Shown: positions 10,254 to 20,119 of the stretch, in pieces | How the letters are laid out: each line of letters opens with the position of its first letter | How positions within the stretch are numbered: the stretch's first letter is position 1 | DNA from: Echinicola strongylocentroti | GTDB lineage: Bacteria > Bacteroidota > Bacteroidia > Cytophagales > Cyclobacteriaceae | Length of the DNA stretch: 64,000 nucleotides | Reading direction: 5' to 3' | Assembly (NCBI RefSeq): GCF_003260975.1 | Contig: NZ_CP030041.1 | Coordinates: 3,847,501-3,911,500, forward strand | The notes under the pieces: model-generated | Databases searched by the model: none | What the model was told of the DNA's origin: nothing | What the model saw: the letters and a program-made list of their open reading frames with translations, nothing else | Program-made: the position numbers and the translations under genes

Positions 10254-11309
10254 TTAATATTCTTTTAAGAACGTTAATAATTTATCAAACTCTGCATCGG
10301 TAATGGCAGGGAAATTGGCTATCCTGAAACTAGTGGGCTTTAAAGGGCCATAGCCACTGCCCATTTGCATCCCGTGCTGTTCTGCGGCTTTTTTGATTTC
10401 CTGGATAAATTCTTCTTTGCCAGAAATCCCCATCACGGTTTTGCTCCGGGTGTTGGCATTTTGTACTAGCATCATCAGCTTGTCGGACTGGGCAATGGTA
10501 TTTTCCAGCTGACGCATACGATCACGAAGCATTTGATCCGTTTCCTGTATCTCGGGACGATCTTCCAAGCTACGCTTCAATAGGTAAATGCCCAGTACAT
10601 TTGGGGTATAATGTGTTTGGTAATTGGAGGCATTTTGGAGTATAAAGCTCAGGCTGTTGTACCTGCCTGATTCTCCTTTGCGATTACACTTTTCGATGGC
10701 CTTGGGTGAAAGGATAAGTAATCCCAGCCCAGCAGGAAGCCCAAAGCACTTCTGCACAGAAGCATACCAAATGTCCGCTACCTTAAAGTCAAGCTCGATA
10801 CCAGCCATTGAGGAAGTGGTATCCACGGCAATCATCTTGTTCGGAAACTTATTGGCTACTTGCCGGATCAGCTCATTGCGTACCTCGGTCGCATTGGAAG
10901 TTTCGTTTTGGGTGATGGCGATCAAGTCAAATTTCTCGTCTATCTCAAGTGAAGCAACATCCAGTTCGGTTTCTGTATCCAGTTTTAAAGATGCTGTTTC
11001 ATTATTCAAGTGCTGGGCAAAGTTCAACCACTTTTTGCCGAATGATCCGGAATAGATATGAAAGCTGGCTCGTTCTACGATGGATTGGGCAATGATTTCC
11101 CAGTTTTCCGTAGCACTGGACGTGAAAAGCAGTTTGTAATCTTCAGGAACATGGAGTTTTTCCTTGATCAGCGTTTCTGTTTCCTGATACATGTTCATGA
11201 ATGTGGCGCTTCGGTGGTTGGCACTCATGATGCCTTTTTCGAAAGCTTCCTGAAGGTATTGGGGTAATTGGTCATAGACCTTTGATGGTCCTGGAGCGAA
11301 TGTAATCAT
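10254..11309 (-). CDS. Class V aminotransferase (SerC / alanine-glyoxylate type)
   Basis: 351 residues with fold type I PLP motifs: the substrate-phosphate end APGPS at the N-terminus, SSATENWE around 65-72, Asp163 in AVDTTSSMAG and the Schiff-base Lys187 in ASVQKCFG. It is closest in general look to phosphoserine and alanine-glyoxylate aminotransferases; the exact amino donor cannot be fixed by eye. It starts 12 bases after the aroQ stop, so the two are probably one transcript, which would fit a role in amino-acid biosynthesis such as serine formation. Confidence 0.85.
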   Translation of the reverse strand: MITFAPGPSKVYDQLPQYLQEAFEKGIMSANHRSATFMNMYQETETLIKEKLHVPEDYKLLFTSSATENWEIIAQSIVERASFHIYSGSFGKKWLNFAQHLNNETASLKLDTETELDVASLEIDEKFDLIAITQNETSNATEVRNELIRQVANKFPNKMIAVDTTSSMAGIELDFKVADIWYASVQKCFGLPAGLGLLILSPKAIEKCNRKGESGRYNSLSFILQNASNYQTHYTPNVLGIYLLKRSLEDRPEIQETDQMLRDRMRQLENTIAQSDKLMMLVQNANTRSKTVMGISGKEEFIQEIKKAAEQHGMQMGSGYGPLKPTSFRIANFPAITDAEFDKLLTFLKEY

Positions 11310-11321
11310 TTTTGGTAGGAG

Positions 11322-11741
11322 TTAATTTTCTAGAAAATACCGAATGCCCAACTCGTAGCCTTTGAGTCCAAGGCCTGAGATCATGCCGATGCATTCTTTG
11401 GAAATGATGCTTTTGTGCCTGAATTCTTCTCTTTTGTAGATATTGGAAATATGGATCTCCATTACAGGGGTGGTCACACCGGCGATGGCATCAGAGATCG
11501 CCACTGAAGTGTGCGTATAAGCCCCGGCGTTAAGAAGGATCGCATCATATTCGAATCCTACTTCATGGATTTTATCGACAAGTTCTCCCTCGATATTGCT
11601 CTGGTAATAAGACAATGTAACCTCGGGGAATGCTGATTTCAGCTGTCCAAAGTAGTCTTCGAACGATTGGCTGCCATAAATTTCCGGCTCTCTTTTTCCC
11701 AAAAGATTGAGGTTAGGTCCATTAATGATCAGTATTTCCAA
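11322..11741 (-). CDS. aroQ: 3-dehydroquinate dehydratase, type II
   Basis: 139 residues. All type II motifs are present: INGPNLNLLGKREPEIYG with catalytic Tyr22, NAGAYTHTS (71-79), EIHISN with His97, and Arg108. It dehydrates 3-dehydroquinate to 3-dehydroshikimate in the shikimate pathway, cytoplasmic and dodecameric in the family. The conserved N-terminus begins directly at a TTG codon (complement of 11739-11741), since no ATG lies in frame just upstream. First gene of a probable pair with the class V aminotransferase. Confidence 0.94.
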   Translation of the reverse strand: MEILIINGPNLNLLGKREPEIYGSQSFEDYFGQLKSAFPEVTLSYYQSNIEGELVDKIHEVGFEYDAILLNAGAYTHTSVAISDAIAGVTTPVMEIHISNIYKREEFRHKSIISKECIGMISGLGLKGYELGIRYFLEN

Positions 11742-11833
11742 AATATTTAATGGTTTATAGTGTGCTGTCCAAAATTTTGACCAAAGTTAAGCATTGAAAG
11801 GAGGATTTGAACAAAAATACGGGGCTTTAATTT

Positions 11834-11841
11834 TATCTTTG
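11834..11841 (+). promoter_or_regulatory. Predicted -7 box of xerD
   Basis: TATCTTTG matches TAnnTTTG; the predicted start site is 11845, giving a 15-base leader to the ATG at 11860. The best TTTG upstream (11806-11809) is 24 bases away, longer than usual. The box lies inside the longer possible reading frame and so argues for the internal start. Confidence 0.55.
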
Positions 11842-11859
11842 GATGGAAAAATTGGGCTT

Positions 11860-12765
11860 ATGTCGGATACCTGGGAAAATCATATCAAACAATTTGAGCA
11901 TTATTTAAAAATCGAACGCTCGCTTAGCAAAAACTCCATTGCAGCTTATCGCAGGGACATGGAAAAGCTATCAGTCTATATGAAAACCAATTTTGCAGGG
12001 ATAACTCCATTGACAACGAAACTGCTACACCTTAGGGCTTTTGTGAATGAGCTGGCATCTATAGGGATTTCCGAATATACCCAAGCAAGAGTGATCTCAG
12101 GTGTCAAGGCTTTTTTTAGGTTTATGGTTTATGAAGATAGATTAGAGGAGGACCCGTCCATTTTGTTGGAGTCGCCCAAGCTGGGTAGGAAGCTCCCGGA
12201 TACACTTAGCTATGATGAAATTGTCCAATTGCTCGAGGGAATAAAGCTTGGAGAACCAGAAGGCCACCGAAACCGCGCCATGTTAGAAGTGCTGTACAGC
12301 AGCGGGCTGAGGGTCTCGGAACTCGTTGGCCTAAAACTGGGGATGGTTTACGCCGACATTGGTTTTCTGAGGGTAATAGGCAAGGGAAACAAAGAGAGGC
12401 TAGTGCCTGTGGGGAAAGATGCGTTGCGTTATCTAAATCTGTACCTTGAGCAGGTGCGAAATCATCAGAAAATAGCCTCTGGCCACGAAGAGTATGTTTT
12501 TCTGAACAGGAGAGGGAAGAAAATGACCCGTGTTATGGTCTTTATATTTATCAAAAAACTGGTAGAAGAAGTCGGTATCAAAAAGAAGGTAAGCCCCCAC
12601 ACTTTCAGGCACAGTTTTGCGACGCACCTGATCGAGGGAGGAGCCGATCTCAGGGCAGTACAGGAAATGCTCGGCCATGAAAGCATTACCACCACGGAGA
12701 TCTACACCCACTTGGACCGGGAGTACCTCCGGCAAGTGCTGACGGATTTTCATCCCCGGAAGTGA
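11860..12765 (+). CDS. xerD: Tyrosine recombinase XerD
   Basis: 301 residues from the chosen start, matching the usual XerD length; an in-frame start at 11794 would add 22 unrelated residues and lies upstream of a likely promoter. The N-terminal SAM-like core-binding domain occupies about 1-100. Catalytic residues are Arg151 (SGLRVSEL), Lys175 (GKGNKERLVP), His247 and Arg250 (HTFRHSFATHL), His273 (LGHESI) and nucleophile Tyr282 (IYTH). It resolves chromosome dimers at dif with a partner recombinase and FtsK; ftsK itself is 12 kb away in this window. Not flanked by mobile-element genes. Confidence 0.93.
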   Translation: MSDTWENHIKQFEHYLKIERSLSKNSIAAYRRDMEKLSVYMKTNFAGITPLTTKLLHLRAFVNELASIGISEYTQARVISGVKAFFRFMVYEDRLEEDPSILLESPKLGRKLPDTLSYDEIVQLLEGIKLGEPEGHRNRAMLEVLYSSGLRVSELVGLKLGMVYADIGFLRVIGKGNKERLVPVGKDALRYLNLYLEQVRNHQKIASGHEEYVFLNRRGKKMTRVMVFIFIKKLVEEVGIKKKVSPHTFRHSFATHLIEGGADLRAVQEMLGHESITTTEIYTHLDREYLRQVLTDFHPRK

Positions 12766-12788
12766 AGATGCTATCCCGATAATTGGAG

Positions 12789-12821
12789 AAAAAAAAGCCA
12801 ATCCATTATTATTGGATTGGC
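12789..12821 (-). terminator. Terminator of the susCD operon
   Basis: On the minus strand the arms GCCAATCCA and TGGATTGGC surround a 7-base loop and are followed by eight T (the A run at 12789-12796 on the plus strand). It lies 35 bases beyond the DUF5007 stop codon and between that gene and convergent xerD. Confidence 0.85.
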
Positions 12822-12855
12822 CTTGGTAAGTAACGGGACGATTCCCGAACTATGT

Positions 12856-13962
12856 TTACTCTTCGAGCTTGGTATAAGGAATTTTCATCCTCAAATCCCA
12901 GGTACCTGAGTCATTGATTTTGATCCCCCAGCGGATGTAAGCATGGTTCCTGATTTTTCCGGTTTTTGGATCCTTATAGGGCGCCCAGAACTCCTCCCAT
13001 TCTGCATCAGTCTTAGGACCTTTATCTGCTTGATAAGCCTCCTTGTCCACGATAAAAGTACTTCCTTTGGATAGGTAGTACATTAAATATGTACTACTTC
13101 CACTATAGTCCCTGCCATATTGAGGAAAAGGAGGTGCCGGGAGGAAGAAAGATGTCATTTGGTCTCCTTCAACAGTTTCCACGGAGTTGTCATGGTAATT
13201 TTGAAGATATCCTGACCCACTTGGGTAAAAGGTGATTTCATCCGCATCTACTGCATTCCCATAACTGTCCTGAATGATCATATTTACTTGAACAGAATTG
13301 GCAGGTTCATCACTGACTTTCTGAATAGAGAAATAGGGATTCGTTCCATCCAAAACGCTAGGGATATTGTTATCTTCAGGCCCTGTAATAACCCCAGTAT
13401 GAGCGATTGTATTGCCATTATCCGAATCCAATAACAAACGAGACCTCATTTCAGTAGGGAACTCTACAGCTTGAAAAGGCTCCAGTTTGATAATAGTAAA
13501 GTCCTGAAGAAGTTTTTCTCCTTTTACATTGGATACCGCCACATCCACTTTAAACATATCACCCTCTACAAACTTGGTGGACTGGGTAAATGCAAATTCG
13601 CCGCTCACCTCATTCAGCAAAACAGAGGGCTCTTCTGAAAGCTCCAGTTTCTGCTCGGCAAGTGCCAAGGTGGTGTCCGTGTCGCCGTTATATGCCTCTT
13701 TCCAAACCCTAATCTCGTGCTTTTCCAGTAGCGCATTGTTTGGGTTGCCATCCATGTCACTAAATCCGACGATCTCCCAACGCAGTGGAGCAGTAGAGTT
13801 TTCGGTCATTGGCCGAGCCCCCACGGTAAATGAGCCCCTTGGAACTGAAATGGTGTCCTGAGCGGAGTGAATGCTATCACTTAGGTACCCGATTTCTGGT
13901 GGGGTACAGGACACGACCCCTAAAAATGATAACGCTATGATTTGATATATTGTCTTTTTCAT
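12856..13962 (-). CDS. DUF5007 domain lipoprotein of the PUL
   Basis: 368 residues. A lipoprotein signal ends at VVSC (Cys19), followed by TPPEIGYLSD, typical of the DUF5007 family seen beside SusCD pairs in Bacteroidota. The body is rich in beta-strand-like, Asp/Thr-rich segments and no enzyme motif is visible. I infer a surface-exposed accessory glycan-binding lipoprotein. It is the last gene of the susC-susD-fasciclin-DUF5007 unit, 13 bases after the fasciclin gene, and is followed by a terminator. Confidence 0.82.
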   Translation of the reverse strand: MKKTIYQIIALSFLGVVSCTPPEIGYLSDSIHSAQDTISVPRGSFTVGARPMTENSTAPLRWEIVGFSDMDGNPNNALLEKHEIRVWKEAYNGDTDTTLALAEQKLELSEEPSVLLNEVSGEFAFTQSTKFVEGDMFKVDVAVSNVKGEKLLQDFTIIKLEPFQAVEFPTEMRSRLLLDSDNGNTIAHTGVITGPEDNNIPSVLDGTNPYFSIQKVSDEPANSVQVNMIIQDSYGNAVDADEITFYPSGSGYLQNYHDNSVETVEGDQMTSFFLPAPPFPQYGRDYSGSSTYLMYYLSKGSTFIVDKEAYQADKGPKTDAEWEEFWAPYKDPKTGKIRNHAYIRWGIKINDSGTWDLRMKIPYTKLEE

Positions 13963-13975
13963 GGTTTAGGTCTTT

Positions 13976-14620
13976 TTAATTTCCTTCGTAGTCGAATAAG
14001 ATATGATTACCCTGAAGGGCGTGGATAACCCCATTGGTGGATAATAGGTTTGAACTCCTGACACGGATCAGTTCATCATCTACAATCCTGTTCCACTCGT
14101 CCCATTCGTCTCCTTTTTTATAGGTATAGAAGACATACTCTGGAAAACTGCTAAGCTTGTCCTCATAGGGCTCCTCATCCCTTGGTTCCAATGAGATCCT
14201 TCTTTGCTCCCCATTGATGGCCGTTAGAATATCCCCCTCTAAAGTCATGTCATCTCTGGTGATCTTTCCCGGAAAGATGTATCCCCCCATGTACTTTTCC
14301 AATGTATCTGTAGGAATGTCATTTACGGTGTATTCCGCTTCTGGATCCACCTCTCTCATTTCGGCTAGTACCTCATCGACATACCTTTGAATAGAAAGAT
14401 TGTTGGGAGCAAAGAGAGTGGTTTCACCGTTGACATCATCGATAAGCCCAGCGCGCTCGATCAGTAATGCCAACGTATCCAATTGCGGATGAGATTGTAA
14501 GAAGGTATAGGTATCAGTCCCTATTTCTTGGCTGCTCACTCCTCCATCCACTAAGTAGTCATCTTGAATGCATGACATCATGCCAAATGCCATTGCTAGA
14601 ATATATATGTATCGTTTCAT
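13976..14620 (-). CDS. Fasciclin (FAS1) domain lipoprotein
   Basis: 214 residues with a lipoprotein signal (MMSC, Cys17) and one FAS1 domain of about 150 residues: LLIERAGLIDDVNGETTLFAPNN near its start and LLSTNGVIHALQGN near its end are the family's H1 and H2-like boxes. FAS1 domains act in adhesion and in binding polymers. Located 24 bases after susD, so it is part of the PUL transcript and probably sits at the cell surface with SusD. Confidence 0.88.
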   Translation of the reverse strand: MKRYIYILAMAFGMMSCIQDDYLVDGGVSSQEIGTDTYTFLQSHPQLDTLALLIERAGLIDDVNGETTLFAPNNLSIQRYVDEVLAEMREVDPEAEYTVNDIPTDTLEKYMGGYIFPGKITRDDMTLEGDILTAINGEQRRISLEPRDEEPYEDKLSSFPEYVFYTYKKGDEWDEWNRIVDDELIRVRSSNLLSTNGVIHALQGNHILFDYEGN

Positions 14621-14644
14621 GATATGTCTGATTTTAAGATTCGA

Positions 14645-16183
14645 TTATAAACGTCCTTGCCAGTACTCGGTCTGTACGATGGAAGGGTTTTTGATAATGA
14701 TACTTGGAGATACTGGCCAGAAATACCCTTTTTTCGCTTTCCTGTCACTGCCCATCCACGACACCCCTTCGAAGTAGTCCATCCGTATCCGGTCAAAAGC
14801 AACATGTCCTTCAGCAACCAACTCAATGGCTCTTTCATCAAAAACGGCCTTAATGAGACTTGGGCGATCCGAAGGCCCTTCATACGCAGGAACGCCGGCC
14901 TTGCTTCGTACCAGGTCCAGGTCAGATATGGCACTGGCATAATTTCCTTGTCGAGTGTACGCCTCTGCTCTCAGCAAGTAGATGTCTGCCAATCTAAAAA
15001 TCAAGATGTTTGCTTCTGAAAACACCGCATAGGTATCTTCAGAATCTGGGTCATCAGAGCTCAATGCATATTTCATCGGAAAGGTACTTGGCCCCATATC
15101 CTCAAAATCAAAGAAGAAAAGGTCCTTTCGCACGTCCGCATCCCGTTCTGGCTGTGCCATAAACTCAAATCCGTAGAGGTCAGGGTTGCCCACTGGCGCA
15201 GTCCCATTGTTCCCTCCAAGGATGGGCTGATTAATTGTGAGTCCAGGAGGTGTGCTGTTGCTATTGGTGACTCGGTACGATTCGTCAACATCTGTGCTGA
15301 CATTGAGCTCAAAAAGACCGGTTTTAGATTGGCCCCTAACCATGCTTTCAAAACCTTCATTGCCTTCAGCGACATAATCGACCAAGCTCGCATTACTATT
15401 ATTGATGACAGAAGTGGCTGCATCAATACTTTGCTGAATCAGCTCAGGGTCATCACTATTTCTACCAGCATACCAAAGGGATGCATGGGCTTTCAATGCC
15501 TCAGCACTAGCTTTATTGGCAAAAATCGCCCAACGCTGGTTGCTCGGGTTGGAATATTGTAATAAGCTAATGGCCTTGTCCGTGGCTTCAAGGATGTATT
15601 GCAACACTTCTTTCTCGTCTGATCGGCCTATTTCCACAATATAACCATCCTCTGTAATCAACTGATCGGAAGTTTCAATGGATTCATGGACAATCGGCAC
15701 ATCGCCCCATATTCTTGCCATATAGAAGTAAGACAATGCCCTTACAAAAGCCGCTTCACCCAATATCCTGTCCTTTTCCTGACTGGTAGCAAACAGCTCT
15801 TCAGGCATCCCGTTTACGTATTTTTCTATCGTAAAAGCCCAGTTGGCAGCCCTGTAAAATAACTTCCACTCTGCCGTTTCACCTCGATAAGGAAGACTAT
15901 AATTCCCGCTGTTTTCGATATAGTCCATTATCCAGAATTGACTGTCCATAAGGGTCATGGCAGGGAATTCACCCCATATCAAGAAACTTGACTGTGTCAA
16001 GAGGGCGTTTTTAAGCAGGGCATAAGAACCTGCCAAAGCTTGTTCCGCTTCACTCTGTGAGCTCCAGTACACATCTGGATGAGTGATGGTAATGGGCTCC
16101 TGATCTAAAATGCCCGAACAACTGGAAAAACCAATAGTGAAGGCTGTCAGAACTGATAAATATATTTTTTGGAATTTTTTCAT
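14645..16183 (-). CDS. SusD/RagB family outer-membrane lipoprotein
   Basis: 512 residues. Lipoprotein signal with FSSC (Cys23); the SusD N-terminal region begins at LDQEPITITHPDVYWSSQSE, and the C-terminal RagB/SusD domain contains the typical IFRLADIYLLRAEAYTRQG and ELVAEGHVAFDRIRMD segments. SusD proteins form the lid over the SusC barrel and bind incoming glycan on the cell surface. It lies 12 bases after susC. Glycan specificity cannot be read from the sequence; the upstream GH95 gene hints at fucosylated or related glycans. Confidence 0.96.
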   Translation of the reverse strand: MKKFQKIYLSVLTAFTIGFSSCSGILDQEPITITHPDVYWSSQSEAEQALAGSYALLKNALLTQSSFLIWGEFPAMTLMDSQFWIMDYIENSGNYSLPYRGETAEWKLFYRAANWAFTIEKYVNGMPEELFATSQEKDRILGEAAFVRALSYFYMARIWGDVPIVHESIETSDQLITEDGYIVEIGRSDEKEVLQYILEATDKAISLLQYSNPSNQRWAIFANKASAEALKAHASLWYAGRNSDDPELIQQSIDAATSVINNSNASLVDYVAEGNEGFESMVRGQSKTGLFELNVSTDVDESYRVTNSNSTPPGLTINQPILGGNNGTAPVGNPDLYGFEFMAQPERDADVRKDLFFFDFEDMGPSTFPMKYALSSDDPDSEDTYAVFSEANILIFRLADIYLLRAEAYTRQGNYASAISDLDLVRSKAGVPAYEGPSDRPSLIKAVFDERAIELVAEGHVAFDRIRMDYFEGVSWMGSDRKAKKGYFWPVSPSIIIKNPSIVQTEYWQGRL

Positions 16184-16195
16184 GGTGTTCAGTTT

Positions 16196-19100
16196 TTAGA
16201 ATCTAGCATCTAGACCAAAGAAATAAGTTTGCGCTTGAGGGTAACCATTACCCAATACATATCCTCGGGCATCCACCATTGAGGCATCTACGACACTCTT
16301 GGATTTCTGCCATTGGTAGGGGTTCAACACTGAGATATAAACCCTTAGTCGGCTCAAACCTAAGTTTTTAATAAACGAATCTTTATTGAACATGTGGCCA
16401 ACAGAAGCATTGGTGATCTTCCAGTAATCTCCACTTTCTATCCATAAAGACTGATTTCCCCTGAAAGCATAAAAGGGTGGCTCGCCTCCACCTGCAGGGA
16501 ACAAAGCAGGAAAGCGTACCCCTGCAGCACCATCACCCGGCTTTTCCCAGAATGTTTGCTCGCTAAGGTCTGCAAGCCCAAATGTGGCCCAGTCTGTACC
16601 GCCTCTGTCGTATCTATCCATGTAGCTGTTCAATACCGTGTTCATAATGTCCGCGCCAAAAGAGAATTGACTGTAGGCTTGCAGGTACCAGCCTTTATAG
16701 CGGAGGTCAATATTGAAATTGCCCTGTATATCTGGAACAGGTGAGTATTCCAAGGCCATGATCTGATCACCCGCTTCGTCCAACAAGTAATCTCCATTGA
16801 TATCTTTCCAAATCGGAAGCCCAGGACGGATAGCAGCCCATGCTGATTTTCCAGTGAGGGGTTCTCCCGTGTAAGGATTGACTGGCAACTGCTCCAGGTT
16901 GTCAATGATATAGTCATTGAGGAAGATGTTGTATAAGTTTAGCGGGCGCCCCACGATATAGCCATAGGATCCGATTAGGTAATCCCTGTTGCCATTTGGC
17001 AATTTGCTGACATAATTCTCGTTTTTGGCAAAACCAGCAGTAAGCTGAAGTTTCCAGTGGCTGGCTCTGGGGAAAATATCATAACGAATCTGACCTTCCC
17101 AACCGTAGTTCAGCACTCCGGCCACGTTAGCCTTGGCCGTGTTATACCCAGAATAGGATGGGAAATCAATATCAAAGAACAGCTGGTCCGTATCCTTATG
17201 ATACGCATCAAAAGTTAGGTTTAGCCGCTGATCCAGCATCGCTATATCAAAGCCAATGTTCCACTGTTCTGATTCTTCCCAGGACAGCTTGTCATTGCCA
17301 ATTGAACCATAGTTTGGTATAATCCCTGTTACTCCACCATAAGAGGAGACGTTCATTTGGTTGGTGTTGTATCCTGCGGATGGTGTACCACCATATCCTA
17401 GGCTATAGGCGCCAAATCGAAGGTAGTTTTGGCTAAACTGCTTTCCGTTTCTTCCCCAGCTGGCCCGAAGTTTTGCAAAATCCAACCAATGCCCGGCTAG
17501 CTCCTTGAGAAATGGCTCGTCCGAAATCACCCAGCCCGCGGATAAGGAGCCGAATTTGGCCCATCGAACATCCTTACCAAATCGAGAAGAACCATCTGTA
17601 CTGAAGTTTGCACTCAATAAGTACTTGTCCTTGTATTTATAACTTAATCGGGCATAATAAGAAAGAAGGGCATTCTCACTGATGTCCGTATAGCCATCGA
17701 TATTGTCTTTCTCATACCTGTTGTTGATTACCTGAATGGCATCACTGCCGAAACCTACTGCTGACATCCTCATGTCTTCATACTTGTTATAATCCACCCG
17801 ATTACCCGCTATAGCAATGATCTCATGATCTCCGAAGGTTTTAAAGTAATCTAAATAGAGGTCGGACGCATGATTCTTCCTAGTGTACAGGGAATAGGCG
17901 GCAAACCCATCGCCATTTGGTCTGATGGAGGAAGGCTCATAAAAGTTTTTCTTGTTCAGGTCGTACTGAAAGGTAAGCTGGGAATTAAGCTTCAGACCTT
18001 CGATGATCTTCAATTGCGCAAAGTTGGAGAAGGTTACTTTCAGCTGTTCGTCGGTATTGAGCTTTTCGTCCAGCTCGCCCTCCAAGGACTTTCGCTTCGC
18101 CTCTGTCAAATAAAACAACGAAGAGTTCAGGCTATTGGGGCTTGTAGGGAGGCTGTTGTCCAAGTTAAAGGATCCTCCTCCTGGGTTTCCCTGGCCGGTT
18201 TTGTTTTCGGTAAAAGACGTGTTTACCAGAAATTGGTTCGTAAATTTCTTCCCTACCTTAGTATTTACATGGGCGTTAAGCGTGTATCGCGTAAAGCCTG
18301 TGGCCTTCACTACACCTTTGTCATCATTGTATCCAAATGACAAACGGTAATTGGTCTCCTCACTGCCTCCTCTCATGCTCAGGTTGTACCGCTGTGAAAC
18401 GCCTTTTTGATAAAAAAGGTCTTGATAGTCTACGTTGTTATTGAATGCAGGATTAAGACTGTCCGTCAGCATAATGGGTACCTGATTTGAAAGCAAGAAC
18501 TCATGATCCCACCATTTTTCAAGCATACCCATTTTTTCTCTTCTTTCTGCTGCCCCGACCAGCATGGGCACCAAATTAGGAATTGGCTGAAATCCTATAC
18601 TTGTGGAGAAATCAAACTGAGGCTTATCCAAAGCTTGTCCACGCTTGGTTTTGATGATGATCACACCATTCGCCCCTCTTGATCCATAAATAGCAGATGC
18701 TGAAGCATCTTTCAATATATCAATGCTTTCAATGTCATTTGGATTCAGTGAAGCCAAATAATCCGTATTGGAAACACCATAACCTGCCAAGTCCTCTAGG
18801 GAGGTTTGGACTCCATCGACTACATAAAGCGGGCTACTAAACGCCGTAAAACGCTCCCCACCATCAAGTCCGCTGGATACCGCTGTATTCCCCCTAATGA
18901 CCAAAGCACCTCTGGCACCTGCTGCTCCACTAATGTTGACGCTTTGGATACCTGTACCCTGCGTACCGATCAGCGTGGCAACATTGGTGACAGGGATGGC
19001 TTCCAGCTGTTCACTTTGTATGCTGTTTACAGCACCTGTTACATCCCTCTTGACCACAGATTGGTAACCTACCACGACAAACTCATCCAGATCTGAGGCA

Positions 19101-19390
19101 CTCGATTTTAAAGAAACATTTATTTCCTCTTGGCCAGTCACCGGGACTTCCTGTCTATCATAGCCAATAAAGGAAAAGACCAGGGTTTGCCCCTCCTCCA
19201 CGGAGATTCGGTAAGATCCGTCTACATCCGAGACCATTCCTTTGGCAGTTCCTTTTATAAGAATATTAGCGGCGGGGATAGGCTCCCCAGAATCGGCGTC
19301 AGTGACCTTACCGGTCACCGAAATTGTTTGTGCGGTCGCGAGACCGTACAAACAAAAAGTGCATAGAAAAACGAGTACATTTTTCACCAT
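16196..19390 (-). CDS. SusC/RagA TonB-linked outer-membrane transporter
   Basis: 1064 residues. Signal peptide to about residue 20 (ATAQ), then a carboxypeptidase-regulatory-like domain (SVTGKVTDADSGEPIPAAN), a TonB-dependent plug domain ending around IYGSRGANGVIIIKTKRG, and a 22-stranded-type barrel ending in aromatic-rich strands. It imports glycan oligomers bound by SusD using TonB energy. No STN domain is present at the N-terminus, so it is not the type that signals directly to an anti-sigma factor. First gene of a four-gene operon. The 729-base gap upstream holds a hairpin element and presumably its promoter. Confidence 0.97.
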   Translation of the reverse strand: MVKNVLVFLCTFCLYGLATAQTISVTGKVTDADSGEPIPAANILIKGTAKGMVSDVDGSYRISVEEGQTLVFSFIGYDRQEVPVTGQEEINVSLKSSASDLDEFVVVGYQSVVKRDVTGAVNSIQSEQLEAIPVTNVATLIGTQGTGIQSVNISGAAGARGALVIRGNTAVSSGLDGGERFTAFSSPLYVVDGVQTSLEDLAGYGVSNTDYLASLNPNDIESIDILKDASASAIYGSRGANGVIIIKTKRGQALDKPQFDFSTSIGFQPIPNLVPMLVGAAERREKMGMLEKWWDHEFLLSNQVPIMLTDSLNPAFNNNVDYQDLFYQKGVSQRYNLSMRGGSEETNYRLSFGYNDDKGVVKATGFTRYTLNAHVNTKVGKKFTNQFLVNTSFTENKTGQGNPGGGSFNLDNSLPTSPNSLNSSLFYLTEAKRKSLEGELDEKLNTDEQLKVTFSNFAQLKIIEGLKLNSQLTFQYDLNKKNFYEPSSIRPNGDGFAAYSLYTRKNHASDLYLDYFKTFGDHEIIAIAGNRVDYNKYEDMRMSAVGFGSDAIQVINNRYEKDNIDGYTDISENALLSYYARLSYKYKDKYLLSANFSTDGSSRFGKDVRWAKFGSLSAGWVISDEPFLKELAGHWLDFAKLRASWGRNGKQFSQNYLRFGAYSLGYGGTPSAGYNTNQMNVSSYGGVTGIIPNYGSIGNDKLSWEESEQWNIGFDIAMLDQRLNLTFDAYHKDTDQLFFDIDFPSYSGYNTAKANVAGVLNYGWEGQIRYDIFPRASHWKLQLTAGFAKNENYVSKLPNGNRDYLIGSYGYIVGRPLNLYNIFLNDYIIDNLEQLPVNPYTGEPLTGKSAWAAIRPGLPIWKDINGDYLLDEAGDQIMALEYSPVPDIQGNFNIDLRYKGWYLQAYSQFSFGADIMNTVLNSYMDRYDRGGTDWATFGLADLSEQTFWEKPGDGAAGVRFPALFPAGGGEPPFYAFRGNQSLWIESGDYWKITNASVGHMFNKDSFIKNLGLSRLRVYISVLNPYQWQKSKSVVDASMVDARGYVLGNGYPQAQTYFFGLDARF

Positions 19391-20119
19391 AATGTTGTGT
19401 GTTTAGTTGTTATGATTAGAAGTATTTCTTTTAAAAGAACCCTAGAGGCAAAACTGGATTCTCTGCAAAACCTTAACCCTCGTTATCAAATAAAGCTTTT
19501 GGGGAAACGGCTATCTTCCTTTTTGAAATTATAGTAGGGTGAGTGAGTTATAGAAGATTAGCGAGGTTCTTTACAGTTGGGGCAAGGTACCGGCTACTAA
19601 AACGTATTAATGGTTGTTTATTTGGTATCGAGATGACCCTGTTTTACATCATTTCATTGCTTGATTTCTAACATTTCTTTTGAATAATTTCGTTTTGTGT
19701 TTTATAACGAAAATAAATATAGTAATATCTACCAAAATTGTGCGTTTTTTGAATGAAAAAATTTCAAAACATTATTTATAAATTCTATAATTAAGTATTT
19801 GAAAACGATTGAAAAACACAAAAATCACCAAATGAAACCTAAAACATAAGTTATCATGAATAAAAGGTATATCATTGGTATATACTGGTAATAAAAGTAT
19901 TTTTTAAACCTGACTGATCATCAATTATCTAAAAAAAAGGTATCGAAGCATTTAGCGACAAAAAATAAGGCCGTCCCATAAACTGGAAGCGCACATCCTA
20001 CAGTGAGAGAATGAATTGCTTACAGTTGTTTTCAAATAATAACAGTAAGTATTCTCAGATTGTAAAAACGATACGATCGTTATGGGACAGCCTATTGGCT
20101 ACTTGATGGACGCCACTAT
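19391..20119. other. Intergenic region between GH95 and susC genes
   Basis: 729 bases, strongly AT-rich in the susC-proximal 500 bases, without a credible gene. It must contain the promoter of the susC operon (minus strand). The GH95-proximal part holds a 126-base element with terminal inverted repeats (19968-20093), annotated separately. Confidence 0.6.
19968..20093. mobile_element. Candidate MITE: 126-bp hairpin element with terminal inverted repeats
   Basis: The left end AGGCCGTCCCATAA (19968-19981) and right end TTATGGGACAGCCT (20080-20093) are inverted copies with one mismatch in 14. Inside, CTTACAGTTGTT and AATAACAGTAAG are imperfect complements, and the outer TGAGA/TCTCA also pair, so the element could fold into one long interrupted hairpin. 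It has no coding capacity. A clear target-site duplication is not visible. Assignment to a transposon family is not possible from sequence alone. Confidence 0.5.
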
